A stretch of 44,332 nucleotides of DNA from CAZTZL01 sp964617625. GTDB lineage: Bacteria > Zhuqueibacterota > QNDG01 > DSAB01. The notes beneath the pieces are model-generated. The model did no database searches. It was given only the letters and a program-made list of their open reading frames with translations, and was not told the DNA's origin. Location: NCBI GenBank assembly GCA_964617625.1, contig CAZTZL010000019.1, positions 1 to 44,332 of the forward strand. Direction: 5' to 3'. Position numbers and translations under genes: made by a program. This document shows, in pieces, positions 16,860 to 24,220 of this stretch. Positions within the stretch are counted from its first letter, which is position 1. Every line of letters starts with the position of its first letter.

Positions 16860-17537
16860 TTATTTTCTAAATTGATATTTAAAAAGCTCTATCTCTTCCT
16901 GATAATAGTCAGCAATTAATTGAATCGATTCTTCATCATATTGTTCTCTGTAATCTTCACCGGAACCCTTTATTTTATGAGGCAGTATCATTGGCTCAAG
17001 TCCTATTCGTTTACTGACATTTGAAAAATCATCGTTTAAGTTTTCAAAACGGCAAATGTAATCGAGAGGAATAGAATTGTTAAAATCTTTGATCCAGTAT
17101 GTTTGCGGCCTCAGCATTCCCTTGCCAATAAACCTGTGAAGAAACTGATTTAATGTTATCTCTCCTGTTATTTTTAGATCTATTCGATGTATTTCATCAC
17201 GCATTACATTTTTATACCATGAAAAAGCACGGGCCCAGGGATTTCGTACAACTGAGAACTTAAAATAATTGTTATACTGTTCTCTGGTAACAGTCAACCT
17301 GTTATTCGGATTCACTTGTTTCTGAAATTTGTACTTTATCGATCGTGCAAATTCAAGAATGTTTGTAGCAGATAAAAATATTTTCGGATTACACTTAGGT
17401 GCCATCATTCGAAGACTTCTATGGTCCTGTCCCTCCCTTCCCTGATGACCTTCAAGGTGTCCCAATATGGATTCAATACTTGTTCCTCCGTTTTTCGGGA
17501 TATGTACAAATATACATTTGTATCTATGAGATATCAT
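16860..17537 (-). CDS. Sulfotransferase family protein (Sulfotransfer_2-like)
   Basis: The 225-residue protein has the PAPS-binding 5'-phosphosulfate loop 'VHIPKNGGTSIE' (11-22) at the expected N-terminal place. The 3'-phosphate motif 'SVVRNPWARAFSWYKN' and 'RFENLNDDF' follow downstream, as in carbohydrate sulfotransferases of the HNK-1/chondroitin type. It would transfer sulfate from PAPS to a hydroxyl of a glycan. There is no signal peptide or membrane helix, so it should act in the cytoplasm before export. The start at 17537 has AGAGGTG 4 bases upstream; the frame is open to 17591 but that extension lacks a ribosome site. It sits between two GT-C genes, which points to sulfation of the cluster's glycan. 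This is where the AT-rich segment begins. PAPS synthesis genes are not in the window. Confidence 0.85.
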   Translation of the reverse strand: MISHRYKCIFVHIPKNGGTSIESILGHLEGHQGREGQDHRSLRMMAPKCNPKIFLSATNILEFARSIKYKFQKQVNPNNRLTVTREQYNNYFKFSVVRNPWARAFSWYKNVMRDEIHRIDLKITGEITLNQFLHRFIGKGMLRPQTYWIKDFNNSIPLDYICRFENLNDDFSNVSKRIGLEPMILPHKIKGSGEDYREQYDEESIQLIADYYQEEIELFKYQFRK

Positions 17538-17637
17538 TAAACACCTCTGTTTAAACTTGTATTTAGATCCATGAAAACAAACCTGCTTCAAATTTAAAAT
17601 TATGTTTAAATATAACTGTCATAAAAGTGTTTTAAAG

Positions 17638-18870
17638 CTATTTATCCCTATTATTATAATGAATAAGATGAATTTTTTCCAATCCTGTTTTTATTGTGTA
17701 CGCAGCCATAATAATAAATGCAAAATCGGTAACCAAACGATAACGGACTGAAATTGCAACAATTCCATTGAATACTGTGTTCAACACCATTAAAACAACA
17801 AGAAATTGGAAAAATAGAAGTTTTCTTTCTTTTACAAACCCAAAACCTCCTGCAATCAGAAAAAACAGGTAAGGAATAGCTGCTAAAATTTTATATTTGG
17901 ATTGCGCAAAACCCTCGTCTATCGTTGTCCGAGGGATGGGGTTCCACAAATCCAGACATTGCATAAAAGCAATATTCAAAGACTTGACGGGATGTTTTTT
18001 AATAAAATTGAATGCCTCTTCCCTGTAAATCTGTTGTTTCTCCGAATCATTTTTTGCAGTACGGAGTCTTTCTTGAATGTCATTCGGGAAAGGTGCTTTT
18101 TTAATCCTCCAATCGGCATTTTCGTTATAACTCAATAAAAGATTATATGCACCCGATTTGGAAAATATAAAATCCCCATGAACTATTTTATTCCGGACCA
18201 TCCAACCACAAACCACCGCCGACGGAATCAATGTTAAAACTGCCCCGACAGCTATGACTCGTTTTATTGGACATCCCTTCCACCTTACAATGATAAACCA
18301 AGCAAAAGGAATTAGATATACCAAAACTGGTCTGATCATTACAGCCAAAGCAATTACTCCTGACAACAAAATAAGAAGCGGGTACCTTATCTTTTCCCTG
18401 AGAAGAAACATCAAGATAAGCATCCCGGGGAAAATATAAATAAGAAAAGATTCGGGATACAGTGCCAGTGGCTGGTATAGATAATAAGGATATACAACAG
18501 CAAAAAGGACGGAGATCAACCCAACCGTTTTGCCTTTCAATAGCCTTCCCAGTTGATACAGTGTTAGCAAAAAAAATGGGAACAGGGCGATATGAAACAA
18601 ACGGATGTGAACGACCTGGGTACCCACTATCCTCATCATTAATGATAAAATAAACGGATAACCCGGAGAAAAATACAAATTGGCGCTTGATTCGGCCGTG
18701 CTATAAGGAGCCCCTTCGGCCAATTCACTCGCAATGGAATAATAACATTCGGAATCATACCAGTTAAGCGCGCTGGGATCGATAATAAAAAATAAAACAA
18801 CACACTGAAATACCACACCGATCACAAGTAATGACACAAGAAAATATAGAGTGGTTTTATCTTTCTTCAT
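17638..18870 (-). CDS. GT39/ArnT-like membrane glycosyltransferase
   Basis: A 410-residue polytopic membrane protein with about ten hydrophobic segments. The first extracytoplasmic loop carries 'NWYDSECYYSIASEL', with an acidic residue pair in the position of the GT39 catalytic Asp/Glu. 'SPGYPFILSLMMRIVG' and 'HIRLFHIALFP' follow in the pattern of PMT/ArnT-like proteins. It probably uses a polyprenyl-phosphate sugar at the periplasmic face. I chose the ATG at 18870, since AGAAG lies 9 bases upstream; the ATG at 18879 sits directly on that sequence. The 5' end overlaps the flavoprotein gene, so the two are probably translated from one message. It is shorter than typical 500-residue ArnT proteins and has only a small soluble tail. 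Confidence 0.78.
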   Translation of the reverse strand: MKKDKTTLYFLVSLLVIGVVFQCVVLFFIIDPSALNWYDSECYYSIASELAEGAPYSTAESSANLYFSPGYPFILSLMMRIVGTQVVHIRLFHIALFPFFLLTLYQLGRLLKGKTVGLISVLFAVVYPYYLYQPLALYPESFLIYIFPGMLILMFLLREKIRYPLLILLSGVIALAVMIRPVLVYLIPFAWFIIVRWKGCPIKRVIAVGAVLTLIPSAVVCGWMVRNKIVHGDFIFSKSGAYNLLLSYNENADWRIKKAPFPNDIQERLRTAKNDSEKQQIYREEAFNFIKKHPVKSLNIAFMQCLDLWNPIPRTTIDEGFAQSKYKILAAIPYLFFLIAGGFGFVKERKLLFFQFLVVLMVLNTVFNGIVAISVRYRLVTDFAFIIMAAYTIKTGLEKIHLIHYNNRDK

Positions 18871-20431
18871 GATATTCATCTTCTGTATTCACACCCCAGA
18901 TATTTTCTTTTGTTTTTCTTCCGTTTAACACATTTTCGACTGCAAGCATGGCCGTCAACATTGAATGATCGGTATTGTTGTATTTATGCATTCCGTTTCT
19001 GCCTATTAAGAATAAATTTTCGATCGTATTAACAAAATTCTGGATGACAGGAAAATCATCATACGTTCCAAAGTAAGCAGGATATGTTTTTGGCATTCTA
19101 ATCACTGTGGAATCCAAGACATCTTCTCTTTCAATGATATCGATTTTTATTAATTCATCGATTGCAAATTTCGAGAACTCCTCATCGGTTTTATTCCACA
19201 ATGCGTCACCCTCATTACAAAAATATTCTAACCCAATCCATACGGTATCAGGATTTTTAATCATATAGGGACTCCAATTATTGAATATTTGCAGCCTGCC
19301 AAGCTTTACATCTCTCTCCTGAATATAAATCCAGTTATCAGGTACTATATTATTAACTGTTGGAATTTTTGTTTTGTTTGTAATTTTCAACTTTTTTAGA
19401 AGTACGCCGACGGTTATGAAGTCTCGATACATTAAGCCATCAGCAACCTCCCTGACCCTGACTGGTACTTTTGGAGCCATAACGTGAATAAGCTCTTTGA
19501 CAGGCATTGTTGAAAAAACATAGTCAGATTGATAGGTTCTTTGAATATGATTGTCTTCCTCTTGTACAATAACCTCTGTTACTTTTTTATTGTGCACCTT
19601 AATTCCTGTCACTTTATGTTTTAAATATATCCTACCACCTTTTTCCTCTATTCTTCGTGCTACTTCTTCCCATAATTGTCCAGGACCCAGTTTGGGGTAC
19701 ATAAATTTTTCAATCAAGGAAGTTTCCGTTTTCTTTTGATGAATTGAAGTGTCTTTTCTTAAAGTACTTTTAATAGCGTGAGAAATTGCTTTTATAACGG
19801 ACAAACCTTTGACTCGTTGAGCACCCCAGTCTGGTTTTATCTTATCACATGACATACCCCATACTTTTTCTGTATAATCTTTAAAAAAAATAAGATAAAG
19901 TTCTTTGCCAAACCGATTGATGAAAAAATCTTCAAGCGACTTTTCATCTTTAATTGGAAAAAGCTGAATTTTAAGATAGCTAAATCCGATTTTAGCAATC
20001 CTGATTATTCCCAGATTTTTTAAAGTATTCCATTTAAGAGAAATTGGATAATCAAAAAAACTTCGAAGAAAAAATATCCTTGAGACACGACTGCGGATTA
20101 ACATAACCATGTCAGAGCATTCAGGATCCGGCGCTTTTATCCCTTTTGACACGTTTACATCTCTATTTAGAATAATATCGTCTCTCGATGGTTTTCCTTG
20201 TAAAGGCATAATATTTAGCCACCAATTGGTAACTCTGTCTGATTTGGAAAAAAACCGATGACCACCTATATCGATACGATTACCTTTATAGCTAATCGTT
20301 TTCGATATTCCGCCTATATCGGACGTCATTTCAAAAACGATTGGCTTGACATCAGTTTTATTAACTAGCTCGTATGCCGCTGTAAGCCCAGCTGGTCCCG
20401 CACCGATAATGATGGCGGTCTTTTTATCCAT
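18857..20431 (-). CDS. FAD-dependent oxidoreductase, UDP-galactopyranose mutase-like
   Basis: A 524-residue flavoprotein. The N-terminal dinucleotide fold 'AIIIGAGPAGLTAAYEL' (6-22) is followed by 'FEMTSDIGGISKTI' and 'RIDIGGHRFFSKS', the pattern of the amine-oxidase/UDP-galactopyranose mutase superfamily. Near the C-terminus, 'NLFLIGRNGMHKYNNTDHSM' closes the FAD site. True UGM (about 370-400 residues) is shorter, so I call only the superfamily. It may act on a sugar nucleotide or a lipid-linked sugar. AGGA lies 7 bases before the ATG. It directly follows a GtrA gene (9-base gap) and overlaps a GT39 gene, so the three appear to form one unit that could make, flip and transfer a lipid-linked sugar. 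Confidence 0.75.
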   Translation of the reverse strand: MDKKTAIIIGAGPAGLTAAYELVNKTDVKPIVFEMTSDIGGISKTISYKGNRIDIGGHRFFSKSDRVTNWWLNIMPLQGKPSRDDIILNRDVNVSKGIKAPDPECSDMVMLIRSRVSRIFFLRSFFDYPISLKWNTLKNLGIIRIAKIGFSYLKIQLFPIKDEKSLEDFFINRFGKELYLIFFKDYTEKVWGMSCDKIKPDWGAQRVKGLSVIKAISHAIKSTLRKDTSIHQKKTETSLIEKFMYPKLGPGQLWEEVARRIEEKGGRIYLKHKVTGIKVHNKKVTEVIVQEEDNHIQRTYQSDYVFSTMPVKELIHVMAPKVPVRVREVADGLMYRDFITVGVLLKKLKITNKTKIPTVNNIVPDNWIYIQERDVKLGRLQIFNNWSPYMIKNPDTVWIGLEYFCNEGDALWNKTDEEFSKFAIDELIKIDIIEREDVLDSTVIRMPKTYPAYFGTYDDFPVIQNFVNTIENLFLIGRNGMHKYNNTDHSMLTAMLAVENVLNGRKTKENIWGVNTEDEYHEER

Positions 20432-20440
20432 TTATTATCC

Positions 20441-20851
20441 TTAACGAAATAACGTGAATTTTCTAATAAAAAAGTTCCAGAGATATACAAACACAACAGA
20501 TAAAATTTTTGACAACAAATAATAAAACCCAATCGTTTCAGTAAAAAACCAAATAAAAAATTCATTCAGGGCAAGTCCGACAACTCCAATCAATGAAAAA
20601 ACAATAAATTCAAAATACCTTGATTTTACCCTATGCTTTTCAAAAACCCATATTATGCTTAATAGATAATTGACAGACAACCCCAATAAAAAAGCAACTC
20701 CAGCAGAAAATAAATAATAAACATTAAAAAATTCTGTCAGAATATACAAGGTTCCAAAATCAAATATAAATGCAATCCCTCCAACAATTGTATATCGGAA
20801 CAGTTGAATGAATATATTACTCGTCTTATTTTTAAGGAGTTGATTTATCAT
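20441..20851 (-). CDS. GtrA-family membrane protein
   Basis: A 136-residue protein with four hydrophobic helices and the GtrA signature 'FRYTIVGGIAFIFDFGTLYIL' near the N-terminus, plus 'FLLGLSVNYLLSIIWVFE' in the middle and 'YLWNFFIRKFTLF' at the end. GtrA proteins are thought to flip polyprenyl-phosphate-linked sugars such as undecaprenyl-phosphate glucose across the inner membrane for side-chain addition. The ATG at 20851 fits the family start; a TTG at 20890 would add 13 unconserved residues. It lies directly upstream of the flavoprotein. A DPM1/GtrB-like glycosyltransferase is encoded at the right edge of the window. Confidence 0.88.
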   Translation of the reverse strand: MINQLLKNKTSNIFIQLFRYTIVGGIAFIFDFGTLYILTEFFNVYYLFSAGVAFLLGLSVNYLLSIIWVFEKHRVKSRYFEFIVFSLIGVVGLALNEFFIWFFTETIGFYYLLSKILSVVFVYLWNFFIRKFTLFR

Positions 20852-21150
20852 GCCTTCTCGTTTCCCCGAATTAAGCGTTTTCGAAACCAAGCACGAACAG
20901 CGATTTTTCGAAAATTCTGTTTTCAGATAATAAAGATATTAATCAGGATTTATACAATCTTATAATCATCAAATCCATTCTAAGATCAAAGCTTTTCAAT
21001 CAAAGAACGATAACTCTAACCCGCAATAAAATAAAAAGAAGGACAGGGGGAATTTCCCTTGGCCTACTTTTATCTGTTTCAATGTAAGATAAACCGGTGA
21101 ATTTCAATAGAAGATTTTTATCTTCCCAGTATAAATGTATCTATAAAGAT
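20852..21150. other. Non-coding stretch between the secreted hydrolase-like gene and gtrA-like gene
   Basis: These 299 bases form the largest gene-free stretch in the window and hold no reading frame that I can support. On the minus strand a 6-base-pair hairpin GAAGAT/ATCTTC (21110-21125) follows the upstream stop by 25 bases, without a T tract. A near-palindrome GGGAATTTCCC lies at 21048-21058, followed on the minus strand by a T-rich run. Neither is a convincing terminator. A promoter for the gtrA-flavoprotein-GT39 unit could lie here, but I see no clear -35/-10 pair. Confidence 0.4.
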
Positions 21151-23055
21151 TTAATCCAATTGGATAACCCTTAAATTTTCAGGAGGAACTGGCGCTGTTG
21201 CGTCATACTGTTCTGATGGGCCTCTATATACAAATTCAATCGCATCCGAAATGACAATACCATTGGCTTGATTCGTTATCCTGACATCCGAGCTTGTTCC
21301 CTTCGGGAAATAATAGACACCCAGACTATTCCATTTGCCAAAATTTGTAGTTTGGTTGATAACAACTGTCGTATCCTGACCACTGCCAAAGGTTATCTTG
21401 GCCGGTACATTGCTCGCAAGTTGATAATTGGTCGGGGAAGAACCTCTGTACCCATGCCACTCAAGAATTTCATACATACCGGCGACGCCGATAGTGGGAA
21501 TATAGGTCGCAACATTCTCTCCCGAACCGGGCGGCGACCAGGCAAACCCATTGGGTTGAAATGGACCATAATTTCGGCCAGTATAAACCGCATAAAATTT
21601 TCCGCCATCTGAACTGAATACCCATCCACCTTGATATTGTGCCGGATCAGAACCCGGTGATGTCTGGTTGTTCTCATTATTATCGACTACAATAGGAGTA
21701 ATTAATGTTTTCTTTGTCCGAAAAAGCATGGCTCCGTCACCAAATACTTCAAGTTCCGGTCTCGACGTTTGAATAACATCACCCCAAAGAACAATCGGAT
21801 TCGCATTCGTCACTTCCTCCCCATTATTGAATTCCGGATCCTGACCTCCTAAAAATCGGTAATATTTCGATCCGGCAAGAGGATCCATTGCCGCTAGTTC
21901 AGAAGCAGTGATCGTTTGTTCCAAGCCTGTTGCATTAACCACGCTGACACCATTATCAAAAAATCTTACCACAACGTAGTCAGCATAAGCGGTTGCCGCT
22001 CTGGGTTTTCCTGCCACTTCAATCATGTCTGTTCTTGGATATCCCAATTGACCTTTGGCTTCAAACTCATCATAGATATGAACATTCCCGTGATGGGCAA
22101 TAAAATTCCCTTCGTCGACATAAAAATAAGCACGCGTTAATAGACAATTGCCTAAATTGAATCGTACTGCTTTATAATTATTTTTATACGGGACGACTGG
22201 AAATCTGTCATTAAAATAACTGTGTGCTCCGTCCATAATGATAATTTGGGGGGCTTTATCTGAAACTGTCTTGCTATCATTATAATTGCGGCGCCATAAA
22301 TGATACGGACCGATGTATGCAGGCCAGTCTTCCCAACAAGCACCATTTACATAGGGCCAAACTCCCGGGCTCCCGATTTGGACGACCTGGATGTTGACAC
22401 CTGGGACTTGATACATTTTATCATGAAAATCAAGTAATCCTTTCCACCATAGCGTAACAACAGAATCGACCCCCCATTCACTGGCATCCGCAACTCCGTT
22501 TCTGTCCAAATCCCCGTAAAATTTATTATGACCCCATGGCTGAGACCACCACCAGTCATAAAAAAATCCTTCATAATTTGGTTCAATTATTTCTCCCAAC
22601 AGGCGAACTTGATGCTCTACCCAGGTCTCCGGTCCGTATCCTTCTCCCATGTCTACTTTCGGGCAAAGTTTTGTTATATTCATCATATACATTTTTAAAT
22701 TATTAGAGACATCAAATTTTTGTCCGTCCTTATCCAAATAATACCATTCATCGGGCCACTCAATTGTTCCTCTCGACCAGTCACAAAGATTCCCGCTCGT
22801 CATAAGAAGTATTTTATTGGGATTCTGTTCTTTATATAGTCGAGCCATATTGGAATTTTTCACGGAAGCGACAACATCAAAATATTTAAAAATATCGACA
22901 CAAGCTTCTGTCTGTCCGCTAAATGTAAAAATTCCCAATCTTGGATAAGGAGGATTCAAAGTCTGGGCATTTAACAAAACATATCCCAAAAAAAGAAAAA
23001 AAACGAACGAAAGTACTACAAATTTTTTGATTGAATTTATAGGTTGCATTTTCAT
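21151..23055 (-). CDS. Secreted putative glycoside hydrolase (GHL-type TIM barrel) with golvesin-like C-terminal domain
   Basis: The 634-residue protein begins with a signal peptide ('SIKKFVVLSFVFFLFLGYVLLNAQ'-type core, residues 8-31, cleavage likely after Ala30). Residues about 35-400 have TIM-barrel character: 'LGIFTFSG' at the start, 'GFFYDWWWSQPWG' (163-175) with an acidic residue at a strand end, and 'QIIIMDGAHSYF'. This resembles the hypothetical glycosyl hydrolase (GHL) families. 'GDLDRNGVADASEW' (181-194) resembles a calcium-binding EF/dockerin-type loop. Residues about 520-615 ('GMYEILEWHGYR' to 'VISDAIEFVY') match the golvesin C-terminal-like sandwich found in cell-surface enzymes. 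The protein then ends abruptly in 'APVPPENLRVIQLD', which looks like the first strand of an Fn3 module. GGAGG lies 9 bases before the ATG. Its location among glycosyltransferases suggests a role on the polysaccharide, which is unproven. Confidence 0.65.
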   Translation of the reverse strand: MKMQPINSIKKFVVLSFVFFLFLGYVLLNAQTLNPPYPRLGIFTFSGQTEACVDIFKYFDVVASVKNSNMARLYKEQNPNKILLMTSGNLCDWSRGTIEWPDEWYYLDKDGQKFDVSNNLKMYMMNITKLCPKVDMGEGYGPETWVEHQVRLLGEIIEPNYEGFFYDWWWSQPWGHNKFYGDLDRNGVADASEWGVDSVVTLWWKGLLDFHDKMYQVPGVNIQVVQIGSPGVWPYVNGACWEDWPAYIGPYHLWRRNYNDSKTVSDKAPQIIIMDGAHSYFNDRFPVVPYKNNYKAVRFNLGNCLLTRAYFYVDEGNFIAHHGNVHIYDEFEAKGQLGYPRTDMIEVAGKPRAATAYADYVVVRFFDNGVSVVNATGLEQTITASELAAMDPLAGSKYYRFLGGQDPEFNNGEEVTNANPIVLWGDVIQTSRPELEVFGDGAMLFRTKKTLITPIVVDNNENNQTSPGSDPAQYQGGWVFSSDGGKFYAVYTGRNYGPFQPNGFAWSPPGSGENVATYIPTIGVAGMYEILEWHGYRGSSPTNYQLASNVPAKITFGSGQDTTVVINQTTNFGKWNSLGVYYFPKGTSSDVRITNQANGIVISDAIEFVYRGPSEQYDATAPVPPENLRVIQLD

Positions 23056-23070
23056 AGCAATCTGCCTCCT

Positions 23071-24183
23071 CTATGATAGCATTTTCTCATAAAGTTCAAT
23101 AAATGAATTAACCTGTTTTTTTAAGTTAAATTCTTCTTCGACCCTTTTTCTACTCATTTTCCCCATCATTTTCATTTTCTTTGGATTTTCCAACATTTGA
23201 AAAATTGCCTGCACAATAGCGTTCGAATCTTTTGGGGGGATTAGAATCCCCGTCTGGTGATCCACAATGATTTCCGGGATACCCGAAACATTTGTAGCAA
23301 TCACAGGTTTGCCACACGCCATTGCCTCCAGAACGACATTGGGTAATCCCTCGAACAGAGAAGGTAAAATAAAAATATCCAGAACACCAAGAATTTCTTT
23401 TACATCGGAACGAAAACCTAAAAATTTGATTATCGAATCCAGTCCAAGTTGATTTACCTGTAATTCCAATTCTTTTCGAAGTGGACCATCTCCAATAAAC
23501 AGCACACGAATATTCTCATATTTTTTTACAATCTCTTTAATCGCATCTATCAAATATCGATGCCCTTTTTGTTCCGATAATCTTGCAACTGTTCCAAGGA
23601 CAATATCTTTTGAATGAAATCCAAGTATCTTTCGATAAGCTTGATTTTTTGTATCTAAAAAGTATTGCGAATCCACACCATAGTGGATTGTGGTTGTTTT
23701 ATCAGCTGGAACATGCCTTTCCTGAATAATCTTTGTCTTGATAGCGTTCGAAACAGCTACCGATACGACAAACCATTTCGAAGCAAGACGATATGCCAAT
23801 AGATTTTTAATCCCGTAATGGTAAGGGGCTGTCATTGCGTCCCACGAAATAACCTTTGTTATTCCAGCCAGTTTTGCCGCATAAGCACCTATAATATCAG
23901 CATAATAGAGATTGGTTTGCAATATATCGATACGTTTTTTCTTAAGAAGCTGATAAACCTTATAAATCAAAAAGACATCATATTTGTGCTTTTTGGGGAA
24001 AACATAGGTTTCAACATTCATCTTTTCAAATCTTTCTTGAAGAGGGCCCCCCTGCCCTATAGCACATACAATTGGATAGTATGTTTGTGGAGACCTTTTT
24101 TTAATTTCTTTCACAAGCTCCAACAATTTGACTTCAGCCCCACCTATTGCAAATCCATTAACCAAAAAAAGAATTCTCACCAT
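23071..24183 (-). CDS. Glycosyltransferase family 4
   Basis: The 370-residue GT-B enzyme starts 'RILFLVNGFAIGGAEVKLLELV', the classical GT4 acceptor loop. Its donor half contains 'LGTVARLSEQKGHRYLIDAI', 'VLFIGDGPLRKEL' and the EX7E motif in 'FEGLPNVVLEAMACGKPVIAT', followed by 'SGIPEIIVDHQTGILIPP'. It is probably a cytoplasmic, membrane-associated retaining sugar transferase in repeat-unit assembly; the sugar is unknown. The start has an A-rich leader and no Shine-Dalgarno. It is 37 bases downstream of the split secreted-protein gene and 15 bases before the next secreted-protein gene, so it sits between the two exported proteins in one apparent operon. Confidence 0.92.
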   Translation of the reverse strand: MVRILFLVNGFAIGGAEVKLLELVKEIKKRSPQTYYPIVCAIGQGGPLQERFEKMNVETYVFPKKHKYDVFLIYKVYQLLKKKRIDILQTNLYYADIIGAYAAKLAGITKVISWDAMTAPYHYGIKNLLAYRLASKWFVVSVAVSNAIKTKIIQERHVPADKTTTIHYGVDSQYFLDTKNQAYRKILGFHSKDIVLGTVARLSEQKGHRYLIDAIKEIVKKYENIRVLFIGDGPLRKELELQVNQLGLDSIIKFLGFRSDVKEILGVLDIFILPSLFEGLPNVVLEAMACGKPVIATNVSGIPEIIVDHQTGILIPPKDSNAIVQAIFQMLENPKKMKMMGKMSRKRVEEEFNLKKQVNSFIELYEKMLS

Positions 24184-24220
24184 TTTTTAAATATATCCCG
24201 TCTTTCAAATCCTTTAAATA

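Noticed and set aside
21048..21058. GGGAATTTCCC as a terminator stem
   Set aside because: The loop would be a single base, which cannot form a hairpin, and the alternative stem is only 4 base pairs.
20900..21150. Continuation of the Fn3-like module of the secreted hydrolase after a frameshift
   Set aside because: I read the downstream minus-strand sequence in three frames and saw early stops and no Fn3-like strand pattern.
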